Source: an uncultured Lachnospiraceae bacterium (GTDB lineage Bacteria > Bacillota > Clostridia > Lachnospirales > Lachnospiraceae). From it: 5,129 bases of DNA. The stretch spans positions 1 through 5,129 of the forward strand of contig CAMODS010000114.1 in NCBI GenBank assembly GCA_946611525.1, read 5' to 3'. Under the pieces are notes generated by a model. It made no database searches and was not told the origin of the DNA. It was given only the letters and a program-made list of their open reading frames with translations. Below are positions 1 to 5,129 of this stretch, one piece after another. Position 1 is the stretch's first letter; each line of letters opens with the position of its first letter. The translations under genes and the position numbers were made by a program.

Positions 1-1030
1 GCAGCTTTTGGTCAACGACATTTTTGCGGCAGCATGTCTTATCTTAGCTTACCTTATGGTAAAGCTCATGAGAAAGCAGGACAAGGAGATCTTGGCTGAG
101 GTTAAAAAGAGGGCTGCGGAGTCTAAGGCGGAGACAGAGCGTATCCGCGAATCTGCGGAAAAGATAAAGGAACTTTTGGACAACGCGCACGTATCCGTGG
201 ATGACCTCTCCGAGGCCATTGACAAATCGGCCACTTCCAGCAGGCAGATTTCCGATTCCACCTCGTCCACGGCTGATTCCATCCAGACCCAGACAGAGAT
301 GGCTTCCAACATTACCGAGGCACTCAATACCGTGACTGATAACGTGAATGCCATGACCGGTGAGGGCGAGAGTGCCATGCACATCGTAAAAGAGGGCAAC
401 AGTACTGTGGCCAGCCTAAAGCAGCAGGCGGAGCTTGTGTCCTCCATAAATGGCGAGACCGCAGAGATGACTAAGCAGCTTCAGGAAAAGGCCGAGTCCA
501 TTCAGGAGGTTATCGGAACCATCCTTTCCATTTCGGCCCAGACCAACCTTTTGTCTCTGAATGCTTCCATCGAGGCGGCCAGGGCAGGCGAGGCCGGCAA
601 GGGTTTTGCGGTTGTGGCTGACGAGATCCGCAATCTTTCGGACAATACCAAGCAGTCTGCTGAGCAGATCGGTGAGGTAATCGGTGAGCTGGTTGACAAC
701 ATCAACAGCGCATCCCACAATATGGAGCGCACCGTAGAGGCTTCCGGAAAGCAAAACGAGCTTATCAATGAGACATCGGAGAAGTTTGATGCAATAGAGC
801 AGAGCGTGGTAAATCTTACCAACTATGCAAACGAGGTTTCAAATTGTGTGGACAGATCCGTTGAGGCAAATAATCAGATCACGGACAGTATTTCCAATCT
901 GTCAGCTACTTCTGAAGAGGTGGCAGCATCATCTGAAGCTTCCCTTGATATTTCGCAAAACTGTGTGGATATCATGGAGGATACCAGATCTACATTAAAA
1001 GAGATATTTAGCTTATCGGATAAATTATAA
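1..1030 (+). CDS. Methyl-accepting chemotaxis protein, C-terminal part (5' end outside window)
   Basis: Chemoreceptor signalling domain that would control the CheA kinase through CheW in the membrane-bound receptor array. The frame is open to the first base (first full codon at base 2), and the possible TTG start at base 8 has no visible ribosome binding site, so the gene is truncated by the window edge. The visible part begins with a hydrophobic stretch (about bases 8-70, LVNDIFAAACLILAYLM) ending in KLMRKQDKE, which fits the last transmembrane helix before the cytoplasm. A long Ala/Ser/Glu/Gln-rich coiled coil follows. The family-defining hairpin tip is at about bases 539-595 (QTNLLSLNASIEAARAGE, then GKGFAVVADEIRNL), and a return helix runs to the stop. 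No HAMP domain is evident between the membrane helix and the coiled coil, and there is no C-terminal CheR/CheB-tethering pentapeptide. The sensory domain is not visible, so the ligand is unknown. Confidence 0.96.
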   Translation, partial: QLLVNDIFAAACLILAYLMVKLMRKQDKEILAEVKKRAAESKAETERIRESAEKIKELLDNAHVSVDDLSEAIDKSATSSRQISDSTSSTADSIQTQTEMASNITEALNTVTDNVNAMTGEGESAMHIVKEGNSTVASLKQQAELVSSINGETAEMTKQLQEKAESIQEVIGTILSISAQTNLLSLNASIEAARAGEAGKGFAVVADEIRNLSDNTKQSAEQIGEVIGELVDNINSASHNMERTVEASGKQNELINETSEKFDAIEQSVVNLTNYANEVSNCVDRSVEANNQITDSISNLSATSEEVAASSEASLDISQNCVDIMEDTRSTLKEIFSLSDKL

Positions 1031-1048
1031 AAGATCCTACGCCTTGGG

Positions 1049-1075
1049 ATGACAAAGCGGGCTGGCCGCTGTCAT
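1049..1075. repeat. Imperfect inverted repeat after the chemoreceptor gene
   Basis: ATGAC (1049-1053) and AGCGG (1056-1060) pair with CCGCT (1066-1070) and GTCAT (1071-1075). This gives a 10-bp stem with an AA bulge and a 5-base loop. It lies between the two convergent stop codons. Neither strand has a U-run directly after it, so it is not a standard terminator. It could protect the 3' end of the chemoreceptor mRNA, but that is inference. Confidence 0.5.
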
Positions 1076-1093
1076 TTGAAGCGAAAAGAAAAT

Positions 1094-2098
1094 CTATAAG
1101 TACGATGACCGGCGCTGTGCAAGGCGCCGGTTTTCTTCTGTAAAGCCCACAAGGATATCGTGGTTTGCCTCGGCCAGATAGTCCATGATACCATCGATAT
1201 CAGACTTGGTGTTTTTCGGACAGCGGATGTACTGGTGCTTGCCGGCGCTTATGTGCAGCGTATAGGATATGGCAAAATGAATCCATAAAAATTTGTGAAG
1301 GGTGGAGTACTTATATATCCAGATGATCTGACTGATGGGTACCACGGCAACACCGTAGTCCGAGGTCTCGATGAAATAATGCTCTGTGATAAAAATATCC
1401 TCAGTGGCAAGCTGGGGCAGAGTGGAAAGCTCCTCCTCGGCCTGTGCTAAAATCTGTCTCGGCCGTCCAAAGACGGAAAGCCTCCTGATGGGAGGTGAGA
1501 GTATGGGAAATAGAATCCACAGGGTATAAAAGATTATGGACAGGACAGCAAAACCTATCCCGAATATTACAGCTGTGCGAAATACTATAGCAGGTATGCC
1601 ATCAATATCCGGCTCTGAAAGCATGATCTCCGAGATCTCATTTTCTATTCCGGTTGAGGTCCAGGACAGATCACTTGCTAAGGCACTTAAGAGATCCTCT
1701 CTGGTGGCCTTGCTTTTCATAAGTCTGGCACGGAGGGTGATGTTCTCGATGGTGGGGACCCCGTCTTCACAGGTCTTTGGTGTCAAAAGTACGATAATGC
1801 ACTCGTCACCTGTCATGGTGTAGTAGTAATATCCTATGGTGCCGGAGGCAAAGGTCTCGCGGTAACCCGTAAAGTACAGATTGTCAAAATCGGTGATCAC
1901 ATAAGGATCATGTGAGTGCTCCTCTATATACTCCGAGGGGGATACGTCCGTAAAGTCCACCTTCTCAGGGAATATCAGACTTTTAATAGGAAAAAGCACA
2001 AAGAGTACGATCAGTGCCATCAAAAAAATGATGGGAGAAAGCACCCTCTTGCTGTAGTACATTTTTATCTTTTTTTGTATATAATTCTTCTCGTTCAT
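1094..2098 (-). CDS. Uncharacterised two-helix membrane protein
   Basis: I do not recognise this protein with confidence. Read from the ATG at 2098 it is 334 aa. It has a basic N-terminus, a first transmembrane helix (about residues 20-43, SPIIFLMALIVLFVLF), a predicted outside domain of about 125 residues rich in Tyr, Asp and Glu, a second helix (about residues 169-200, ending TLWILFPIL) and a cytoplasmic tail of about 135 residues. The tail alternates short beta-like stretches (DIFITEHYFIET, GVAVVPISQIIWIYKY, SYTLHISAGKHQYIRC) before a terminal helix. That layout resembles bacterial PH-like domains and small DUF-type membrane proteins of Lachnospiraceae, but this is an impression rather than a match. 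The start is uncertain: the frame also offers TTG at 2137, ATG at 2119 and ATG at 2062, and none has a good Shine-Dalgarno sequence. A strong promoter-like element at 2109-2137 argues against the two upstream choices. The gene converges on the chemoreceptor and diverges from the dehydratase operon, with no clear functional link to either. Confidence 0.75.
   Translation of the reverse strand: MNEKNYIQKKIKMYYSKRVLSPIIFLMALIVLFVLFPIKSLIFPEKVDFTDVSPSEYIEEHSHDPYVITDFDNLYFTGYRETFASGTIGYYYYTMTGDECIIVLLTPKTCEDGVPTIENITLRARLMKSKATREDLLSALASDLSWTSTGIENEISEIMLSEPDIDGIPAIVFRTAVIFGIGFAVLSIIFYTLWILFPILSPPIRRLSVFGRPRQILAQAEEELSTLPQLATEDIFITEHYFIETSDYGVAVVPISQIIWIYKYSTLHKFLWIHFAISYTLHISAGKHQYIRCPKNTKSDIDGIMDYLAEANHDILVGFTEENRRLAQRRSSYL
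1108..1140 (+). terminator. Intrinsic terminator of the chemoreceptor transcript
   Basis: ACCGGCGC (1108-1115) pairs perfectly with GCGCCGGT (1124-1131) around an 8-base loop, and TTTCTTCT follows. This is a GC-rich stem with a U-rich tail, reading on the plus strand 78 bases after the chemoreceptor stop. On the minus strand the stem is followed by CATCGTAC, not a U-run, so it should work in one direction only. It lies inside the last codons of the convergent membrane-protein gene. Confidence 0.8.
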
Positions 2099-2108
2099 AA
2101 CAGCTACA

Positions 2109-2137
2109 AGTATACCCATTTTTTTGAATATTATCAA
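2109..2137 (-). promoter_or_regulatory. Candidate sigma-A promoter for the membrane-protein gene
   Basis: On the minus strand TTGATA (2137-2132) and TATACT (2114-2109) are separated by 17 bases. Each hexamer matches the consensus at five of six positions. Transcription would begin near 2102, only a few bases before the ATG at 2098. That implies either a very short leader or use of the ATG at 2062. Confidence 0.5.
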
Positions 2138-2146
2138 CGGACTTTC

Positions 2147-2175
2147 TTGTTAAATATGTGATGATATGTTACACT
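2147..2175 (+). promoter_or_regulatory. Candidate promoter of the dehydratase operon
   Basis: TTGTTA (2147-2152) and TACACT (2170-2175) are spaced by 17 bases. Each matches the consensus at four of six positions, and a TG one base before the -10 gives an extended -10 (TGTTACACT). Transcription would start near 2182, leaving a leader of about 67 bases that contains the 2201-2229 hairpin. The spacer contains the direct repeat ATATGT at 2154 and 2164, exactly 10 bases apart. Confidence 0.45.
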
Positions 2176-2200
2176 TTACTATGTATGTATTGAAAATTAA

Positions 2201-2229
2201 GACGGTTTTGTGCATTTTGCACATCCGTC
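2201..2229 (+). promoter_or_regulatory. Nested inverted repeat in the operon leader (hairpin or operator)
   Basis: GACGG (2201-2205) pairs with CCGTC (2225-2229). Nested inside, TGTGCA (2209-2214) pairs with TGCACA (2218-2223) around a TTT loop. The result is an 11-bp two-part stem with a small TTT/T internal loop, ending 7 bases before the ribosome binding site of the first operon gene. No U-run follows, so it is not a terminator. It could be a repressor dyad in DNA or a leader hairpin in RNA; the sequence does not decide between them. Confidence 0.55.
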
Positions 2230-2236
2230 GTTGGTG

Positions 2237-2242
2237 AGGAGG
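2237..2242 (+). promoter_or_regulatory. Ribosome binding site of the HgdB-like gene
   Basis: A perfect AGGAGG lies six bases before the ATG at 2249. This fixes the start there rather than at the in-frame GTG at 2210, which lies inside the leader hairpin and has no Shine-Dalgarno sequence. Confidence 0.9.
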
Positions 2243-2248
2243 AACCAG

Positions 2249-3445
2249 ATGAAAGATCTCAAACACTTGTATTACTTCGAGAAGCTCCTCGAGGATGCCT
2301 ACAATGATCTTGTCCGTCAGGCAAAGGACGAGGGTAAGGTATGTGTAGGCAGTATGTGTGAATACACGCCGGAGCCGCTTCTCAATCTGCCGGGCACCTT
2401 TTCCGTCAGGATGCGTGCTCCCAGGACAGGCTCTATGGAGATGGCCACCTATTATCTTACCAGTCTTTTATGCGAGTATTCCAGGGCCCTTTTAGAGCGT
2501 GCCATGGAGGGAGGCTTCAATTTCCTTGACTGCCTCATCGCTCCGGACGGCTGCACCATGATCAACCGCTGTGCGGAAAACATGGAGCTTTTAAAGACCA
2601 TGGGTGCCGGAAATGAGAAGTTTTTCCATGAGTACATGGAAGTTCCGTTAAAGGCTGATGACAATGGACTTAATCTATATAAAGTTCAGTGTACCAATCA
2701 CATCTTAAAGCCCCTTAACGAGCGTTATGGTATCGATATTTCAGATGATGCCATAAGGCAGGCCATAGATGAGCACAACAAGGTTTGCAACCTCATCCGT
2801 GCCATCGGTGATTTCAGAAAAGAGGACAATCCCCGTATCACAGGATACGAGTTCCATATCATTACCTTAGCAACCTATGTTGTTCCCAAGTATCTTATCA
2901 TTGACAAGCTTGAGGAGACACTTGAGGAGCTGAAATCCCGTGAGCCGGATACTAAGAATAAATACCGCTGCCGCGTGGTTTTGGTGGGATCCGAGATAGA
3001 TGACGTTGACGTGGTGAAGCTTATTGAGGAAAGTGGTGCCTATGTTTGCGCCGACCGTTTCTGCTACGGTTCATTCCCAGGCCGCAATCCCATCGAAGTA
3101 AAGGATGGCGAGGATCCTCTGACAGCAGTCTGCCGCAATGTGATGTACGGCAGCCAGTGCGCACGTTATATGAATATGGAAAAAATGGTGGGCCGCCGCA
3201 GCCTGGTAAACGACCTTGCCAAGGAGTACAAGGCAGACGGCATCATCTATGAGCAGATGAAGTTCTGTGACCCCTGGGCCTATGAGCGCATGGTGGGCAC
3301 ACAGGTATTGCGTGAGGAGTACGGTTATCCGGTGCTTGCCATTGACCGTCCTTATGCAGTGGGCAGCTCCGGACAGATCCGCACCCGTGTGCAGGCATTT
3401 TGCGAGAGCGTTGAGATCAAGAAAATACAGGGAGGTGGTCACTGA
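2249..3445 (+). CDS. 2-hydroxyacyl-CoA dehydratase family protein, HgdB-like (beta) subunit
   Basis: A 398-aa, probably cytoplasmic iron-sulfur protein of the HgdB/FldC/BcrB family. Acidaminococcus HgdB is about 380 aa, so this one appears full length. Compared with remembered HgdB, the family landmarks are in order: CEYTPEPLLNLPG at 37-49 (HgdB has PYYVPEELVYAAG), LLCEYSRALLE with C75, GCTMINR with C102, MKFCDPWAYE with C340, and GQIRTRVQAF at 375-384. C75, C102 and C340 match the three cysteines expected to hold the subunit's [4Fe-4S] cluster, so it should be functional. It has 15 cysteines in all, which fits an oxygen-sensitive enzyme. In the known family the two-subunit component receives one electron from the ATP-driven activator and removes water from a 2-hydroxyacyl-CoA through a ketyl radical, or reduces an aromatic CoA ester. 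The substrate here is unknown. Its stop overlaps the start of the HgdA-like gene by one base, indicating translational coupling. Confidence 0.93.
   Translation: MKDLKHLYYFEKLLEDAYNDLVRQAKDEGKVCVGSMCEYTPEPLLNLPGTFSVRMRAPRTGSMEMATYYLTSLLCEYSRALLERAMEGGFNFLDCLIAPDGCTMINRCAENMELLKTMGAGNEKFFHEYMEVPLKADDNGLNLYKVQCTNHILKPLNERYGIDISDDAIRQAIDEHNKVCNLIRAIGDFRKEDNPRITGYEFHIITLATYVVPKYLIIDKLEETLEELKSREPDTKNKYRCRVVLVGSEIDDVDVVKLIEESGAYVCADRFCYGSFPGRNPIEVKDGEDPLTAVCRNVMYGSQCARYMNMEKMVGRRSLVNDLAKEYKADGIIYEQMKFCDPWAYERMVGTQVLREEYGYPVLAIDRPYAVGSSGQIRTRVQAFCESVEIKKIQGGGH
3429..3435 (+). promoter_or_regulatory. Ribosome binding site of the HgdA-like gene
   Basis: AGGGAGG lies nine bases before the ATG at 3445, inside the last codons of the preceding gene. 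Together with the TGATG stop/start overlap (3443-3447) it supports coupled translation of the two subunits. Confidence 0.85.
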
Positions 3446-4998
3446 TGTCAAAGGAATTAGGAAGCGAACGTTTAGGAGACCTCTACAAACCCGGTGCAAA
3501 GGTGAGACGCCGCCGCGAGTGGCGCGGACTTCGGGATACCCTGTACGATTACAGCAGATGGCTTAACATCATGGGTATTTTGGCAAAGTTTATCATCGTG
3601 CCCAGAAACCTAAAGGCGATGTTCCGCTATCGCTGGATGGCCAATTATCTGGCAGTGCCCATGATGATCGACCGCCACACCGCGGGACTTCGCGGACCAC
3701 AGCTTCGCATCTGCCATACCGAGTACGACCTTATCACCTATGATGTGGCGCAGCTTTTGTCCAATCTGTTCAAGGGTGACAGGCATCTCGGCAATGATAA
3801 AAAACTTTCCGACAAGACCGTCCTTATGGATGAAAATGAGATGACGGTTTTCATGATGGGCTTTCCAAACCTTAAGGGTCTCTCCCGTGAGACACCGGCG
3901 GTTTATGTATCGGTGCTTTTGAACCAGCATGCAGTGGAGCATTATATCGATGTGGCTCAGGAGTTTGGCCTGACACCGGATGTGTGCCCCATGCCGGAGG
4001 CAGAGGCGGGAGTGTCAATGGATGATGATTTCCCCGTTTTGGGCGCCTGCGCCATCCAGTGCAACACCACCTGCGATGGCTCTCTTATGGGAAATGGAGT
4101 TATCTCAAAGCGCCTTGAGTTAGAGGACGGGGTTCCCTGTTTCCAGCTGGCTGCTCCCATGCGTCATGAGGCTGACGATGTCCAGGAGTATGCAGCCCAG
4201 GAGATGAGAAACTGCATCAAGTTTATCGAGGAAAAGACCGGACATAAGTGGGACTGGGATCACTATTTTAAGTGCGCAAAGCAGGTCAATGAATCTACCC
4301 GTCACCGTCAGGAGTGGCTGGATATGTCAAAGACCGATTATCCTCAGGTTATCGGAGCAAACCTGGCACTTTATACAGAGACCAACTACATGGCTATCTG
4401 CGGACGTGTTCCCGCATTTTTGGATGCGGACCGCAAGATCACAAAGCTTGCCGAGGAGGCTTACCGCAAAAAGACCAAGGTCTGCAAGGAGTACCGCCAC
4501 CGTGCCATCATCTGGGGCGTGCAGTCGCAGTACTATACGGAGTTTTTACCCTGGCTTCAAAACTGCTGGGGCATCCTGCCTCTGACGGATATGCTTTCCA
4601 TGGTATCCACCCGCGTCCTTTCCGAGGACGACAAGGAGCAGGCATACTACGACATGGCATGGCTCAATTCCCACATGATCATGAGGAACCGTACCCACGG
4701 CGGTTACAAGGTGCTTTTGGATGATCTCTGGGAGTTTACCGAGGAGTTCAATGCAGATATGGTCATCCTTTGGGAGCACATGAGCTGCAAGGCCCTCACC
4801 GGTATGCACGGTCAGTTTGAGCAAAAGGCTCGTGAAAAGGGCATTCACCTCATCTGGGTTTCCCACGATCTGATGGATCCCCGTGTTATACCCCGCCAGG
4901 ATATCCGTGATGATGTCAATCGCTATATGCGTACGGTCCTTCGCGAGGAGCCAGTAGATCCTTCGCTTGAAGTTCTGGATGACGTGCATTCATGGTAA
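3445..4998 (+). CDS. 2-hydroxyacyl-CoA dehydratase family protein, HgdA-like (alpha) subunit
   Basis: A 517-aa partner of the preceding subunit, about 40 residues longer than Acidaminococcus HgdA (about 477 aa). The match to HgdA is clearest at two places. GACAIQCNTTCDGS (200-213) corresponds to the HgdA CCNNICNC region. EHMSCKALTGMHGQFEQKA (444-462) corresponds to its SCKPWSG region, followed by HDLMDPR (474-480) for the HgdA DGDQADPR. These provide cluster ligands, probably C206 or C210 and C448. The first HgdA ligand (ICGYAR) falls near ICHTEYDLITYDVA (89-102), where Thr98 seems to replace it and C90 is a shifted candidate. The N-terminus is unusual: very basic (KVRRRREWRGLRD, 19-31), then hydrophobic (WLNIMGILAKFIIVP, 39-53). 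With the HgdB-like subunit it should form the catalytic component; the CoA-ester substrate cannot be read from the sequence. Family membership is firm, while the HgdA-equivalent role is inference from order and motifs. Confidence 0.9.
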   Translation: MSKELGSERLGDLYKPGAKVRRRREWRGLRDTLYDYSRWLNIMGILAKFIIVPRNLKAMFRYRWMANYLAVPMMIDRHTAGLRGPQLRICHTEYDLITYDVAQLLSNLFKGDRHLGNDKKLSDKTVLMDENEMTVFMMGFPNLKGLSRETPAVYVSVLLNQHAVEHYIDVAQEFGLTPDVCPMPEAEAGVSMDDDFPVLGACAIQCNTTCDGSLMGNGVISKRLELEDGVPCFQLAAPMRHEADDVQEYAAQEMRNCIKFIEEKTGHKWDWDHYFKCAKQVNESTRHRQEWLDMSKTDYPQVIGANLALYTETNYMAICGRVPAFLDADRKITKLAEEAYRKKTKVCKEYRHRAIIWGVQSQYYTEFLPWLQNCWGILPLTDMLSMVSTRVLSEDDKEQAYYDMAWLNSHMIMRNRTHGGYKVLLDDLWEFTEEFNADMVILWEHMSCKALTGMHGQFEQKAREKGIHLIWVSHDLMDPRVIPRQDIRDDVNRYMRTVLREEPVDPSLEVLDDVHSW

Positions 4999-5016
4999 GG
5001 TTACAGCTAAATTGTC

Positions 5017-5039
5017 GGATGCTTAAAGCTAAAGCATCC
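5017..5039 (+). repeat. Intercistronic hairpin between the HgdA-like gene and the activator gene
   Basis: GGATGCTT (5017-5024) and AAGCATCC (5032-5039) form a perfect 8-bp stem with a 7-base loop, in the 77-base gap after the HgdA-like stop. TCGGTTAC follows instead of a U-run, so it is not a classical terminator. It is bracketed by a direct repeat GGTTACA at 4999-5005 and 5042-5048. It could tune how much activator is made relative to the dehydratase by limiting read-through or setting an mRNA end; that is inference. Confidence 0.55.
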
Positions 5040-5058
5040 TCGGTTACATAAATCATAT

Positions 5059-5065
5059 AAGGAGG
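5059..5065 (+). promoter_or_regulatory. Ribosome binding site of the activator gene
   Basis: AAGGAGG lies 10 bases before the ATG at 5076. It is a strong Shine-Dalgarno sequence and supports the call of a new gene although only 18 codons are visible. Confidence 0.85.
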
Positions 5066-5075
5066 AATTACAATA

Positions 5076-5129
5076 ATGAAATACTACGGAGGATGTGACT
5101 CAGGAAGTACATACACAAAGTGTGTGATA
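5076..5129 (+). CDS. Acyl-CoA dehydratase activase, HgdC/BadF/BcrA type (N-terminus only)
   Basis: Only the first 18 codons are in the window; the gene runs off the 3' edge. They read MKYYGGCDSGSTYTKCVI, which matches the first ATP-binding loop of the ASKHA-fold activators; HgdC begins similarly with TLGIDVGSTASKCII. Known activators are homodimers of about 260-aa subunits with one [4Fe-4S] cluster held between them, and they couple ATP hydrolysis to delivery of a low-potential electron to the dehydratase. Position directly after the two dehydratase subunits supports the call. Two residues are unusual: Cys for Ile and Ser for Val within the GIDVGST motif. The cluster cysteines and the second phosphate loop lie outside the window, so length and any domain fusion are unknown. 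Confidence 0.85.
   Translation, partial: MKYYGGCDSGSTYTKCVI

Noticed and set aside
49..822. Several minus-strand frames opposite the chemoreceptor
   Set aside because: They oppose a well-supported coding region containing the chemoreceptor signature, and their translations look like reversed coiled-coil codons.
2210..2248. Longer HgdB-like protein starting at the GTG at 2210
   Set aside because: The GTG lies inside the leader hairpin and has no Shine-Dalgarno sequence, while the ATG at 2249 has a perfect AGGAGG six bases away and begins with family-like sequence.
3071..3499. 142-aa minus-strand open frame
   Set aside because: It lies antisense to the HgdB-like gene and the start of the HgdA-like gene, both clearly coding. 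The translation is low-complexity (His, Ala, Leu, Val) with no family resemblance.
4289..4724. Two plus-strand alternative frames inside the HgdA-like gene
   Set aside because: They fully overlap the conserved frame and have compositions typical of out-of-frame reading.
4546..4989. 147-aa minus-strand open frame
   Set aside because: It is antisense to the conserved C-terminal part of the HgdA-like gene and is best explained by codon bias of the real gene.
5013..5061. Possible separate promoter for the activator gene (TTGTCG and TATAAG)
   Set aside because: TATAAG overlaps the ribosome binding site and no -35 lies at a proper distance. The gap looks intercistronic within one operon.
1..5129. 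CRISPR arrays, tRNA or rRNA genes, insertion sequences, attachment sites
   Set aside because: No regularly spaced repeats, cloverleaf-like segments, transposase or integrase motifs, or terminal inverted repeats were seen on either strand.

Overview
The window looks like the chromosome of an anaerobic Gram-positive Clostridia species, most likely of the Lachnospiraceae type. This is inferred from strong AGGAGG-type ribosome binding sites, a strictly anaerobic enzyme class, a chemoreceptor without a visible HAMP domain, and AT-rich intergenic DNA beside coding DNA of moderate GC. No species call is possible from the sequence alone.

Layout. (1) Bases 1-1030, plus strand: the C-terminal part of a methyl-accepting chemotaxis protein whose 5' end lies outside the window. 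(2) Bases 1031-1140: a short convergent junction with a hairpin and a good intrinsic terminator. The terminator lies inside the 3' end of the opposing gene. (3) About 1094-2098, minus strand: an unrecognised two-helix membrane protein with a cytoplasmic C-terminal domain. (4) About 2099-2248: an AT-rich divergent intergenic region with candidate promoters on both strands and a striking nested inverted repeat just upstream of the next ribosome binding site. (5) 2249-5129, plus strand: an operon of three genes. These are a 398-aa HgdB-like subunit, a 517-aa HgdA-like subunit (start and stop codons overlap by one base), and, after a 77-base gap with a hairpin, the first 18 codons of an HgdC/BadF-type ATPase activator.

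How the genes work together. The last three genes form a complete 2-hydroxyacyl-CoA dehydratase-type system. In characterised relatives (2-hydroxyglutaryl-, lactoyl-, 2-hydroxyisocaproyl- and phenyllactyl-CoA dehydratases, and benzoyl-CoA reductases), the activator uses ATP hydrolysis to inject one low-potential electron into the iron-sulfur clusters of the two-subunit component, which then performs radical chemistry on a CoA thioester. The HgdB-like subunit keeps all three cysteines expected to hold its cluster. The HgdA-like subunit keeps two clear cysteine sites, but the first canonical one appears moved or lost, and it has a long basic/hydrophobic N-terminus. No CoA-transferase, dehydrogenase or electron-transfer flavoprotein gene is visible, so the substrate is unknown. 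This is probably an uncharacterised branch of the family and is the most interesting part of the window. The chemoreceptor and the membrane protein show no evident functional link to it.
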